Assembly: GCF_000012865.1 (NCBI RefSeq)
Contig: NC_007503.1
Span: 620,001 to 684,000, forward strand
Reading direction: 5' to 3'
DNA from: Carboxydothermus hydrogenoformans Z-2901
GTDB lineage: Bacteria > Bacillota > Z-2901 > Carboxydothermales > Carboxydothermaceae
Length of the DNA stretch: 64,000 bases
Below the pieces are notes generated by a model, which did not search any database, was not told the origin of the DNA, and worked only from the letters and a program-made list of their open reading frames with translations. The translations under genes and the position numbers were made by a program. Below, piece by piece: positions 24,371 to 33,592 of the stretch (position 1 is its first letter; the number at the start of each line of letters is the position of its first letter).

Positions 24371-26149
24371 ATGAGAAAGGTTTTGATTTGTGCGGGGACT
24401 GGTTGCATTTCGTCCGGTTCACCTAAAGTTACCGAAAAGTTTCGGGAAGAACTATCAAAAAGAGGTATTACCGATATAGAGGTTTACAATACCGGCTGTC
24501 ACGGTTTTTGCGAACAGGGACCAATTGTGATCATTGAGCCCGATAAAACTTTTTACTGCCGGGTAGAGGTGGACGATGTACCGGAAATTATTGAAAAGCA
24601 CCTTTTAGGTGGACAAATTGTGGAAAAAGTTTTATTCCACGAACCCCAGGTAGACAAAAAGGTGGAAAAGTACACCGATATCTCTTTTTATGCTAAACAA
24701 AAGCGGCTGGTCCTCCATAACTGCGGGCATATTAACCCGGAACGGATTGAAGATTATGTAGCAAATGGTGGTTATGAAGCCTTAAGAAAGGTACTTACTT
24801 CCATGTCGCCGCAGGAAGTGGTTGATGAAATTAAAAAATCCGGCTTACGCGGACGGGGTGGCGGCGGTTTTCCTACCGGTTTGAAGTGGCAGTTTACCAG
24901 GGATGCCAAAGGGGATAAAAAATATGTGGTGTGTAACGCCGACGAAGGCGACCCGGGAGCTTTTATGGACCGGTCCGTGTTAGAAGGAGATCCCCACGCG
25001 GTTTTAGAAGGGATGGCCATTTGCGGCTATGCGGTGGGGGCTGACGAAGGTTATATCTACGTGCGGGCTGAGTACCCTCTGGCCATAAAACGCTTGCAAA
25101 TTGCCATAAAACAGGCGGAAGAAAAGGGTTATTTAGGAGAAAATATCTTTGGTAGCGGCTTTAATTTCCGGATAAAAATTAAAGCTGGTGCGGGAGCTTT
25201 TGTTTGCGGTGAAGAAACCGCCCTTTTGACTTCCATTGAAGGAAATAGAGGAATGCCAAGACCGCGGCCGCCTTTTCCGGCGGTAAAAGGCCTCTGGGGT
25301 AAGCCCACCAATATCAATAACGTCGAAACATTTGCCAACGTGCCCTTAATCATCAAAAACGGCGCCGACTGGTATGCCTCCATGGGTACCGAAGGAAGTA
25401 AAGGAACAAAGATTTTTGCTTTAACCGGTAAGGTTAATAATACCGGTCTGGTGGAAGTACCGATGGGCATTACCATGCGCCAGATAATTTTTGATATTGG
25501 CGGTGGCATTAAGGGAGGTCGGAAGTTTAAAGCGGTACAAATTGGGGGTCCATCAGGTGGGTGCTTGCCGGAAGAACTTTTAGACTTACCGGTAGATTAT
25601 GATTCGTTAATTAAAGCCGGGGCGATGATGGGTTCCGGCGGGCTTGTGGTAATGGACGAAACTACCTGCATGGTGGACGTGGCCAAGTTTTTCTTAAGAT
25701 TTACCCAAAAGGAATCGTGCGGGAAATGCGTTCCCTGCCGGGAAGGAACTAAACGGATGTTAGAAATCTTAGAAAAAATCACCGAAGGGAAAGGCGAACC
25801 CGGGGATCTTGAAACCTTAGAAAAACTTGCCTATAACATTAAGAACTCCAGCCTTTGCGGTCTGGGCCAAACGGCACCCAATCCGGTTTTATCAACATTG
25901 AGGTATTTCCGGCATGAGTACGAGGCTCATATTTACGATAAAAAGTGTCCGGCCGGCGTTTGCGCGGCGCTCTTAGAATATAAGATCCTTGAAGATAAAT
26001 GTGTCGGTTGCGGCGCCTGTGCCCGGGTTTGCCCCGTGGGAGCAATCTCCGGCGAAAGAAAACAGCCGCACCAGATTGACCCTGAAAAGTGCATTAAGTG
26101 CGGTTCGTGTATGGAAAAATGTAAGTTTGGCGCAATAGTTAAAGGTTAA
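24371..26149 (+). CDS. NuoF-like NADH/FMN subunit of formate dehydrogenase
   Basis: 592 aa. Domains in order are an N-terminal thioredoxin-like 2Fe-2S domain (about 1-110: [23 protein letters not shown]) and the NuoF core with NADH site [16 protein letters not shown] and FMN region [13 protein letters not shown]. An SLBB domain and the N3 cluster motif [13 protein letters not shown] come next. Two C-terminal [4Fe-4S] ferredoxin repeats ([24 protein letters not shown]) end the chain. This layout matches HydB-type subunits found in electron-bifurcating hydrogenases and formate dehydrogenases, so coupling of NAD and ferredoxin to formate is possible. Start at ATG 24371. Confidence 0.9.
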   Translation: MRKVLICAGTGCISSGSPKVTEKFREELSKRGITDIEVYNTGCHGFCEQGPIVIIEPDKTFYCRVEVDDVPEIIEKHLLGGQIVEKVLFHEPQVDKKVEKYTDISFYAKQKRLVLHNCGHINPERIEDYVANGGYEALRKVLTSMSPQEVVDEIKKSGLRGRGGGGFPTGLKWQFTRDAKGDKKYVVCNADEGDPGAFMDRSVLEGDPHAVLEGMAICGYAVGADEGYIYVRAEYPLAIKRLQIAIKQAEEKGYLGENIFGSGFNFRIKIKAGAGAFVCGEETALLTSIEGNRGMPRPRPPFPAVKGLWGKPTNINNVETFANVPLIIKNGADWYASMGTEGSKGTKIFALTGKVNNTGLVEVPMGITMRQIIFDIGGGIKGGRKFKAVQIGGPSGGCLPEELLDLPVDYDSLIKAGAMMGSGGLVVMDETTCMVDVAKFFLRFTQKESCGKCVPCREGTKRMLEILEKITEGKGEPGDLETLEKLAYNIKNSSLCGLGQTAPNPVLSTLRYFRHEYEAHIYDKKCPAGVCAALLEYKILEDKCVGCGACARVCPVGAISGERKQPHQIDPEKCIKCGSCMEKCKFGAIVKG

Positions 26150-26162
26150 AGGGGGGATACGG

Positions 26163-28844
26163 ATGGCAGACGTTACTTTAAAAATAAACGGTATAGAAGT
26201 GACGGTGCCCGAAGGCACGACGATTTTGGAAGCGGCTCAAATTGCTGGCTTTAAGATTCCAACCCTCTGCTACGACCCAGAGCTTTCTAAACCCGGAGCT
26301 TGCAGGATATGTGTGGTCGAGGTTAAGGGAGCGAGAAACTTAGTTGCTTCCTGTGTCACTCCGGTGGCTCCGGGAATGGAGGTTTTAACCCATTCGGAGC
26401 CGGTAATCAATGCCCGGAGGGAAATTTTGGACCTTCTTTTAAGCAATCATCCGGAAGACTGCTTGACTTGTGATAAAATGGGAGAATGTGCCCTTGCCGA
26501 TTATGCTTATGAGTACGGGGTGCGCCGGGGAAGTTATCAGGGAGAAAAAAATGTCTACCCCATTGAAGACAACAACCCGTTTATTGTTCGGGACATGAAC
26601 AAATGTATTCTTTGTGGCAAATGCGTCCGGGTTTGCGACGAGATTGTTGGTTATTCGGTAATAGACTTTATTAACCGGGGCTTTAAAACCAAAGTGGCAC
26701 CGCCGTATGACGGGACTTTGGCGGAGTCCAACTGTGTCTTTTGCGGAAGCTGCGTTACCGTTTGTCCTACCGGAGCTTTGACGGTCAAAGATACCCGGGG
26801 GAAATTTAGACCCTGGGAGGTAAAACGGGTAAAAACCACCTGTCCCTACTGCGGGGTTGGCTGTAACTTTGACCTTCTGGTAAAAGATGATAAGGTGGTA
26901 GGAGTAGCTCCGAATCCTACCTCCGAAGTAAATGGCCGGTTTATGTGCGTTAAGGGACGTTTTGGGTACAAGTTTATCCATAGCGATGACCGGCTGACCA
27001 AACCGCTAATTAAGAAAAATGGCGAGCTGACAGAAGCTTCCTGGGATGAAGCATTAACTTTGGTAGCGGAAAAACTCGGGGAGATAAAAGCCAAATACGG
27101 TAGTGATTCGATTGGGGTTCTGGCTTCGGCCAAGTGTACTAACGAGGAAAATTATCTTTTAAGCAAATTTACCCGGGCGGTGCTTGGTACCAATAATATT
27201 GACCACTGTGCCCGGCTCTGACACTCGCCTTCGGTGGCAGGTCTTGCCGCCGCTTTTGGCAGTGGTGCCATGACCAATAGCTTTGAAGACATAATGGAAA
27301 CGGAATTAATTATGTTAATTGGTTCCAATACTACCGAATCCCATCCTGTAGCCGGTTACAAAATTAAGCAGGCGGTGAAGAAAGGAGCCAAACTCATAGT
27401 CATTGACCCCAGAAATATTGAGCTGGCAAGTTATGCGGATCTTCACCTCCAGTTAAAGCCGGGAACGAATCTGCCTTTGTTAAATGCTATGGCCCATGTG
27501 ATAATTGAGGAGGGACTGTACAACGAACAATTTATCCGGGAGCGTACCGAAGGCTTTGACTCGTATAAGGATACGGTTAAAGATTATTCACCGGAAGCGG
27601 TAGCAGAAATTTGTGGCGTTCCCGCCGAAAAAATCCGGGAAGCGGCCCGGATGTATGCCAAGGCCGGAAAAGCCATGATTTTATACACCATGGGGGTTAC
27701 CCAGTTTAGCTTCGGTACCTACGGAGTACTGGCGGTGGCCAATTTAGCCATGCTTACCGGTCATGTAGGTAAGGATGGTGCCGGGGTAAACCCGCTTAGG
27801 GGTCAAAATAATGTTCAGGGCGCCTGCGATATGGGCGGCCTTCCCAACGTTTTTACGGGATATCAGCGGGTAGATGATCCGGCCGCCAACGAAAAATTCT
27901 CCAAAGCCTGGGGCGTTAAGCTTCCGGAAAAGCCGGGATTAACCCTGGGGGAAATGTTTGATGGGGCGTTAAAGGGCAATATTAAAGCCATGTATATTAT
28001 GGGTGAAAACCCGGTTTTATCCGATCCCGATGCCCGGCACATCGAAGAAGCTTTAAAGAAGCTTGATTTCCTGGTGGTGCAGGATATTTTCTTAACCGAA
28101 ACGGCAAAATTTGCCGATGTAGTATTGCCGGCAGCAACCTTTGCCGAAAAAGATGGTACCTTTACCAATACCGAACGTCGGGTACAAAGGGTAAGGAAAG
28201 CAATTCCCTGTGTAGGGGAAGCCAAACCCGACTGGGAGATTATTGCACTGGTGGCCACCAAAATGGGTTATCCGATGAGTTATTCTTCGGCGGAAGAAAT
28301 CTTTGACGAAATGCGGACCCTTACTCCCAGCTATGCGGGGATTACCTATGAACGCCTGGAGAAAAAGAGCCTCCAGTGGCCGTGTCCAGCTCCCGACCAT
28401 CCGGGGACCAAGTTTCTCCACAGCGATAAATTTGTGCGCGGCAAAGGCCTGTTCCACCCGATTCCGTTCAAGGAACCGGAGGAAAAACCGGACAGCGAGT
28501 ATCCCTTTACTTTAATTACCGGCCGCCGGCTTTACCACTACCATACCGGAACGATGAGCCGCCGGTCCATGATGGGCGAACATGTACCGGAAGATCATTT
28601 AGAAATGAACCCCGCCGATGCTAAGAAACTTAATATAAAAGATGGAGATAGGGTAAGGGTAACCACTCGCCGGGGAAGTGTGGAAATTAAGGTAGCGCTA
28701 ACCGATAAGGTACCGGAAGGAACCGTCTTTGCTTCCTTCCACTTCTTTGAAAGTCCGGTCAACCAGGTTACCAATCCGGCCCGGGACCCAATGGCTAAAA
28801 CGCCGGAACTAAAATATTCTGCAGCCAAAATTGAGAAACTTTAA
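26163..28844 (+). CDS. fdhA: Formate dehydrogenase catalytic subunit, selenocysteine-containing
   Basis: 893 aa when TGA at 27219-27221 is read as selenocysteine (residue 353) in the context CARL-U-HSPSVAGLA, which is the formate dehydrogenase active site. The N-terminus is NuoG-like: a 2Fe-2S domain (CYDPELSKPGACRICVV), a His-Cys 4Fe-4S ligand set (HPEDCLTCDKMGEC) and two ferredoxin repeats. CPYCGVGC binds a 4Fe-4S cluster before the bis-MGD molybdenum or tungsten domain. The downstream frame is uninterrupted to 28844. With NuoE and NuoF it should interconvert formate and CO2, probably for the methyl branch of the Wood-Ljungdahl pathway. A TGA-stop reading would split it into 352 and 536 aa ORFs. 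Confidence 0.95.
27219..27251 (+). promoter_or_regulatory. Bacterial SECIS element of fdhA
   Basis: Starting 11 bases after the UGA, GGTGGCA (27233-27239) pairs with TGCCGCC (27245-27251) around loop GGTCT. The loop lies 18 nt from the UGA and carries G at the first positions, matching the SelB-binding rule; the GGTCT loop is like that of E. coli fdhF. Confidence 0.85.
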
Positions 28845-28908
28845 GGGACGGTTCTGTAAACCACCATTTTACAATGAATAGAATGTGGTGGCTGTAAGAA
28901 CCGTCCCT
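28844..28908 (+). repeat. Second AGGGACGGTTCT palindromic repeat
   Basis: AGGGACGGTTCT (28844-28855) and its exact complement (28897-28908) are the arms; inside them CCACCA pairs with TGGTGG. The left arm starts at the last base of the fdhA stop codon. There is no T tract, so it is not a standard terminator. The arms equal those at 8835-8881, while the interiors differ. Confidence 0.72.
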
Positions 28909-28926
28909 GGAGGAGGAGGTATAAGG

Positions 28927-29115
28927 ATGCCGATTATTCAAATTGAACTTTTAGAAGGAAGAACTGTTGAGCAAAAACGGGAACTGGTGAAAAGAATTAC
29001 CGAGGTAACTGTTGATGTTGTAAAATGTCCACCGGAAGCGGTGAAAATTATCATCAGGGAAATGAAACCGGAAAATTACGGTGATGGTGGAGTGTTACGG
29101 GCAGATAAAAAATAG
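28927..29115 (+). CDS. 4-oxalocrotonate tautomerase-like protein
   Basis: 62 aa, the standard length. After Met removal the catalytic Pro1 is exposed (PIIQIELLEGRTVEQKRELVKRITE). The core pattern VDVVKCPPEAVKIIIREM fits the family; Arg in REM may be the substrate-binding residue. Family members tautomerise small unsaturated acids, but a substrate cannot be assigned here. Very strong ribosome site AGGAGGAGG, possibly supplied by the boundary of the adjacent repeat. Confidence 0.85.
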   Translation: MPIIQIELLEGRTVEQKRELVKRITEVTVDVVKCPPEAVKIIIREMKPENYGDGGVLRADKK

Positions 29116-29118
29116 AGA

Positions 29119-29149
29119 AAAAAGGCGGCTTTAAAAGGCCGTCTTTTTT
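29119..29149 (+). terminator. Intrinsic terminator after the tautomerase gene
   Basis: AAAGGCGGC pairs with GCCGTCTTT (one G-U) around TTTAAAAG, followed by six T. Confidence 0.78.
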
Positions 29150-29192
29150 CTTGGAATAAAAATCTAAAAATTTTGAAAAATAATTGCAGGAA

Positions 29193-29220
29193 TTGGCAAA
29201 AAGATTTAGAAATATATACT
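29193..29220 (+). promoter_or_regulatory. Promoter of the cooF-cooS operon
   Basis: TTGGCA at 29193-29198 and TATACT at 29215-29220 with a 16-base spacer; the TTG start codon follows about 27 bases later. Confidence 0.6.
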
Positions 29221-29246
29221 TAGTACAAACTTTTGGAGGTGATAAT

Positions 29247-29732
29247 TTGCGTGAGATTTTAGTTGATTTAGAAAAATGCCTTGGTTGTAAAACCTGTGAA
29301 CTGGTTTGTGCTACCTCCCATTCTAAGACTAAAGAGCTATATACAGCAATCTCAGAAAATCCCCGACCGCAAAGACGGATTTTTGTTGAGGCCAATGGTT
29401 CCACCAATTTCCCTTTGATGTGCCGGCATTGTGAAGACGCTCCCTGTGTTACCGCTTGCATGAGCGGAGCTTTAACCAAAGATGAACTAACCGGTGAAGT
29501 GCTGTTAAACTCCCAAAGGTGTATTGGCTGTTTTATGTGCGTGATGGTTTGTCCTTTCGGAGTAATTATCGAAAACCAGCATAAAGCCGCGAAATGTGAC
29601 CGCTGTGCTGAAATTGGCTATCCCCAGTGCGTTTTAGCCTGTCCCACCAAAGCCCTGTCCTTTGCAGAAGTTCCCGTTTATGCCAAAAAGGAACGAAAGA
29701 AATACTTAACAAATTTTTTGATGAAGGAGTGA
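29247..29732 (+). CDS. cooF: CooF-like four-cluster ferredoxin
   Basis: 161 aa ferredoxin with four [4Fe-4S] binding sets: CLGCKTCELVCA, CRHCEDAPCVTAC, CIGCFMCVMVCPFG and CDRCAEIGYPQCVLACP. This pattern is that of CooF/HycB-type electron-transfer subunits. It carries electrons from CO dehydrogenase, encoded immediately downstream, to a redox partner. Start chosen at TTG 29247 behind GGAGGTG; a longer frame upstream would include the promoter. The TTG gives a leader of only about 20 nt. Confidence 0.9.
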   Translation: MREILVDLEKCLGCKTCELVCATSHSKTKELYTAISENPRPQRRIFVEANGSTNFPLMCRHCEDAPCVTACMSGALTKDELTGEVLLNSQRCIGCFMCVMVCPFGVIIENQHKAAKCDRCAEIGYPQCVLACPTKALSFAEVPVYAKKERKKYLTNFLMKE

Positions 29733-29736
29733 TTTT

Positions 29737-31638
29737 ATGGATAAAAGCAAATTATCGGTAGACCCGGTAATTCCCAATCTTTATCGGAAAGCCCGGGAAG
29801 AAGGGATTTCCACCGTTTTTGACCGGTATGAAGCGCAGCAGCCTCAGTGCGGTTTTGGCTTAACAGGCCTTTGCTGTCGTCACTGCGTCCAGGGACCGTG
29901 CCGGATCGACCCCTTTGGGGAAGGACCGCAAGCGGGAATTTGCGGGGCAACGGCCGAAGTAATAACGGCAAGAAATCTACTGCGTCAGGTAACTGCCGGT
30001 GCTGCCGCTCATGTGGACCATGCCTATGATGTTCTGGAAGTTTTGGAACAAATTGCCCAAGGTACGGAAAGCTACAGTATTAAGGATCAGGAAAAATTAA
30101 AGCAGGTAGCTTTTACCTTAGGTATAGATACAGCTAATAAAACAGAGCAGGAAATTGTTGAAGAAATGTGCCAAATTATCTACCGGGATTTTGCCAATTC
30201 CGGCGCAACTCCCATGACCTACCTGAAAGCCAATTCTCCGCGGGAGCGCCTCGAAACCTGGGAAAAGTTAGGAGTACTGCCGCGAAACCCGGACAGGGAA
30301 ATTAGAGAAGCTCTGCACCAGACTACAATGGGGATGGATGCGGACCCGGTAAATTTAATCTTAAAGACTATCCGGCTTGGTCTGGTGGATGGTTTTGCGG
30401 GACTCAAGCTGGCCACGGACTTACAGGACATAATATTTGGAACTCCCCAGCCGGTGGTAACAGAAGCCAACCTGGGTGTACTTAAAGAAGACTACGTCAA
30501 TATCATTGTCCATGGCCACGTACCTTTGCTTTCGGAAAAAATTGTTGAGTGGAGCAGAAAATTGGAAGATGAGGCGAAAAAGGCAGGGGCAAAAGGAATC
30601 AATCTTGCCGGGATATGTTGTACCGGTAATGAAGTGTTAATGCGGCAAGGGGTTCCTCTGGCGACTAACTTCCTGGCCCAGGAATTGGCGATTATTACCG
30701 GCGCTGTGGATTTAATGGTAGTGGATGTTCAGTGCATTATGCCGTCTTTAGCGGAAATTGCTGCTTGCTACCATACCCGCCTGGTCACTACCATGCCTAT
30801 TGTCAAAATTCCCGGAGCGGAACACGTACCTTTTACCACCGAAACTGCCGATGAAGCCTCCCAGCAGATTGTCCGGATGGCTATTGAAAGTTACCAAAAA
30901 AGAAATCCAGCCAAGGTCTATATTCCCAGGGAAAAAGCCAAAGTAGTAGCAGGATTTAGCGTGGAAGCAATAGTAAAAGCTTTAGCGAAACTAAATCCTG
31001 ATGACCCGTTAAAGCCCTTAATTGACAATATTGTTTCTGGCAATATTCTGGGGGTAGTGGCTACCGTAGGTTGTAATAACGTCAAAGTAAAACACGATTG
31101 GTTTCATATAGAACTGGTAAAAGAATTAATTAAAAACAACGTTTTAGTAGTTACTACCGGCTGTTCCGCTCATGCCTTAGCCAAAGCAGGATTGATGGAT
31201 CCCGCAGCAGCCGAATGGGCTGGCGAAGGGTTAAGAGCTGTCTTAACGGCAATAGGTACGGCCAATGATTTGGGAGGACCGCTGCCTCCGGTTTTGCACA
31301 TGGGAAGCTGTGTGGATAATTCCCGAATCGGGGATTTAGTCATAGCCGTAGCCAATTACCTTAAAGTTAGTCCCAAAGACCTGCCAATTGCTGCTTCTGC
31401 CCCGGAATACCAGCATGAAAAAGCTTTGAGCATTGGAACCTGGGCGGTGGCGATGGGAATAATGACCCACCTGGGAGTTGTTCCACCGGTTGTTGGAAGT
31501 TCCAAAGTTACCCGGATTTTAACCCAGGACGCCGAAGCTTTAATTGGCGGTAAGTTTTACGTGGAAACGGATCCTTATAAAGCAGCAGCCGGTATTATTG
31601 AACATATTAAAGCTAAACGGGCTTTGTTAAACCTTTAG
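29737..31638 (+). CDS. cooS: Ni,Fe carbon monoxide dehydrogenase catalytic subunit
   Basis: 633 aa, normal for monofunctional CooS. The N-terminal Cys set CGFGLTGLCCRHCVQGPC holds the B and D clusters. The C-cluster ligands are present: His in NIIVHGHVPLL and Cys in GICCTGNE, DVQCIMPS, VGCNN, TTGCSAHA and MGSCVDN. It oxidises CO with water to CO2, two electrons and protons. The neighbours (CooF, FAD-NAD(P)H oxidoreductase, rubrerythrin) match the arrangement proposed for C. hydrogenoformans CODH-IV, thought to feed CO electrons to oxygen/peroxide detoxification. No CooC nickel-insertion gene is adjacent. Confidence 0.94.
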   Translation: MDKSKLSVDPVIPNLYRKAREEGISTVFDRYEAQQPQCGFGLTGLCCRHCVQGPCRIDPFGEGPQAGICGATAEVITARNLLRQVTAGAAAHVDHAYDVLEVLEQIAQGTESYSIKDQEKLKQVAFTLGIDTANKTEQEIVEEMCQIIYRDFANSGATPMTYLKANSPRERLETWEKLGVLPRNPDREIREALHQTTMGMDADPVNLILKTIRLGLVDGFAGLKLATDLQDIIFGTPQPVVTEANLGVLKEDYVNIIVHGHVPLLSEKIVEWSRKLEDEAKKAGAKGINLAGICCTGNEVLMRQGVPLATNFLAQELAIITGAVDLMVVDVQCIMPSLAEIAACYHTRLVTTMPIVKIPGAEHVPFTTETADEASQQIVRMAIESYQKRNPAKVYIPREKAKVVAGFSVEAIVKALAKLNPDDPLKPLIDNIVSGNILGVVATVGCNNVKVKHDWFHIELVKELIKNNVLVVTTGCSAHALAKAGLMDPAAAEWAGEGLRAVLTAIGTANDLGGPLPPVLHMGSCVDNSRIGDLVIAVANYLKVSPKDLPIAASAPEYQHEKALSIGTWAVAMGIMTHLGVVPPVVGSSKVTRILTQDAEALIGGKFYVETDPYKAAAGIIEHIKAKRALLNL

Positions 31639-31651
31639 GGGGTTAACCTTA

Positions 31652-32836
31652 ATGAAATACTTAATTATTGGAAACAGTGCTGCAGGAATTTTTGCGGCAG
31701 AAAGTTTAAGAAAGTTGGACCCAGCGGGCGAAATCACCGTTTTAACCGATGAGCCGTACGAGGTTTACGGGCGCTGTTTAACATCTTACTTTATTGCCGG
31801 GGACATAGTTGAGGAGCAAATCTTTATCCGTCCCAAGGATTTTTACGAAAAAAACCGGATAAATCTTAAAAAAGGTGAAAAAGTAGTAAGAATTGATTTT
31901 AATGAAAAAAAAGTCATAACTTTCAAAAATTCTTACCAATATGACCGGCTTTTAATTGCGAGCGGTGCAAGGGCCAAAAAGCTTTCGCTCCCGGGAAGTA
32001 ATTTACCCGGAGTTTTCACCTTACGAACCCTGGATGATGCCAAAAATATCCTGGATTATTCCCGCAAAGCTGAACAAGCTGTTATAGTGGGGGGAGGACT
32101 GGTTAGCTTAAAAGGGGCTTACGGTTTATTAAAGAGAGGGGTTAAAGTTACCGTTGTGGTGGCCTCCCGCCAGATTTTATCCCAGGTTCTGGATTACGAA
32201 GCGGCCGGGTTGGTGCAGCAAAACTTAGAAAAACAGGGGATGAAATTTCTTTTAGGGGAAGATGTTTTGGAGTTTTTAGGAGAAGACAAAATTTTCGAAG
32301 TAAAACTTACTAACGGACAGGTTATAAAAGCTGATTTAGTTTTAATTGGTAAAGGTGTTACCCCCAATGTCGATTTTTTACCGGAACCGGAGAAATTTTT
32401 GGAAGGTATACCGGTGGACCAGTATTTAAGGACTCCCTGGGAGGGTGTTTGGGCAGCGGGGGATGTGGCGAAAACTTTTGATGTTGCTCATGGTAAATAC
32501 AGAGTTAATGCTCTCTGGCCAATTGCCGCCGAGCAGGGAAGGGTGGCAGCAATGAATATGGTCGGACAAAATTATGTGTATCAAGGTTCCATAGGCATGA
32601 ATTCCCTGGAGTTTTTTGGGTACAATACCATTGCAGCGGGAATTACCCGGCAGGAAGAAGGTTATACGGTTATCAAACGAAGACAGGGAGCCAACTATTT
32701 AAAGCTCGTATTGGAGGGCGAAAAACTAAAAGGGTACATTTTAAGCGGGGAGGTGCGGGGAGCCGGAAAACTTACCCAGCTTATCCGTTCCGGTAGCAAA
32801 ATAAAGCAATTTCCCTCCTTTTTAAAAATATTTTAA
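31652..32836 (+). CDS. FAD-dependent NAD(P)H oxidoreductase
   Basis: 394 aa pyridine-nucleotide-disulfide-family flavoprotein. The FAD motif is IIGNSAAGIFAAESLRKLD, the NAD(P) motif is VIVGGGLVSLKGAYGLLKRG, and the second FAD motif is GVWAAGDVAKTFD. There is no CxxxxC redox disulfide, so it resembles NADH:rubredoxin or nitrite-reductase-type flavoproteins. Located 13 bases after cooS and before rubrerythrin, it probably passes electrons between CooF, NAD(P)H and rubrerythrin. The direction of flow is inferred, not shown. Confidence 0.85.
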   Translation: MKYLIIGNSAAGIFAAESLRKLDPAGEITVLTDEPYEVYGRCLTSYFIAGDIVEEQIFIRPKDFYEKNRINLKKGEKVVRIDFNEKKVITFKNSYQYDRLLIASGARAKKLSLPGSNLPGVFTLRTLDDAKNILDYSRKAEQAVIVGGGLVSLKGAYGLLKRGVKVTVVVASRQILSQVLDYEAAGLVQQNLEKQGMKFLLGEDVLEFLGEDKIFEVKLTNGQVIKADLVLIGKGVTPNVDFLPEPEKFLEGIPVDQYLRTPWEGVWAAGDVAKTFDVAHGKYRVNALWPIAAEQGRVAAMNMVGQNYVYQGSIGMNSLEFFGYNTIAAGITRQEEGYTVIKRRQGANYLKLVLEGEKLKGYILSGEVRGAGKLTQLIRSGSKIKQFPSFLKIF

Positions 32837-32887
32837 AAACAATAAATTTCTGGTAAAATGTAGATAAAAATCAAAGGAGGGAAGATA

Positions 32888-33385
32888 ATGAACCAAAAAA
32901 CCTTAGAAAATTTAATGGCCGCTTTTGCCGGAGAATCCCAGGCCAACCGCAAGTACTTAGCTTTTGCCAAAAAAGCTGAAGAAGAAGGTTATCCTAATAT
33001 TGCCAAGCTTTTTAGAAGTGCGGCGGAAGCCGAAACCATTCATGCTTTAAAGCACCTTGAAGTTGCCGGTAAAATTGGTTCTACCCTGGAGAACCTGAAA
33101 GCAGCGGTAGCCGGTGAAACTTACGAGTTTACCGAAATGTACCCGGAGTTTATTAAAGAAGCTGAAGCTGCCGGAGAAAATAATGCCGCCAGAAGCTTTA
33201 CCTTTGCTTCCAGGGCAGAAGAGGTCCATGCCCGGCTGTACCAGGAAGCTTTAAAGGCGTTAGAAGAAGGCAAAGATTTGGAGGGCGAATTCTACATATG
33301 CCCCGTTTGTGGCAATATTGAAAAAGCAAGACCCGAACGCTGCCCAATTTGCGGTGTAGCTGGCGAGCGGTTTTTCCAGGTTTAA
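32888..33385 (+). CDS. Rubrerythrin
   Basis: 165 aa. The ferritin-like diiron domain has the ligand motifs AFAGESQANRKY, EAETIHALKH, AVAGETYEFTEMYPEF and ASRAEEVHARLY. The C-terminal rubredoxin-like domain has CPVCGNIEKARPERCPICG. It reduces hydrogen peroxide to water in anaerobes using electrons from ferredoxin or rubredoxin. Location beside the CODH, ferredoxin and flavoprotein genes supports CO-driven peroxide reduction. Start ATG 32888 behind AAAGGAGGG; TAAAAT about 27 bases upstream suggests an extra promoter. Confidence 0.95.
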   Translation: MNQKTLENLMAAFAGESQANRKYLAFAKKAEEEGYPNIAKLFRSAAEAETIHALKHLEVAGKIGSTLENLKAAVAGETYEFTEMYPEFIKEAEAAGENNAARSFTFASRAEEVHARLYQEALKALEEGKDLEGEFYICPVCGNIEKARPERCPICGVAGERFFQV

Positions 33386-33392
33386 CTTAAAT

Positions 33393-33428
33393 GCCTTTGG
33401 GGGAGGGCAGTTTTCCTCCCTCAAAGGC
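33393..33428 (+). terminator. Probable terminator hairpin after rubrerythrin
   Basis: GCCTTTG (from 33393) pairs with CAAAGGC (to 33428), with inner GGGAGG/CCTCCC. The T tract after it is poor (TGTTTC), so termination may be partial. Confidence 0.55.
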
Positions 33429-33493
33429 TGTTTCAATATATGCCAAAATACTTTTTTTATTTGCTGGGAAAATTAAATTTAGAAAAAAAATGA

Positions 33494-33522
33494 TTGACAA
33501 AAATTAGTTTTAGAAGTATTAT
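33494..33522 (+). promoter_or_regulatory. Promoter of the selenoprotein disulfide oxidoreductase gene
   Basis: A consensus TTGACA (33494-33499) and TATTAT (33517-33522) are 17 bases apart, about 70 bases before ATG 33593. Confidence 0.72.
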
Positions 33523-33592
33523 TTTTAAAGATATAAAAATACTATAAAAAAGTTTCGCAAAAACTTAAAAAAGAGTAAAGGAGTGATAGTTG

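Noticed and set aside
26163-28844. Formate dehydrogenase as a nonsense-disrupted pseudogene
   Set aside because: The TGA sits exactly at the Sec position of the family motif, the frame continues intact and a SECIS hairpin is present.
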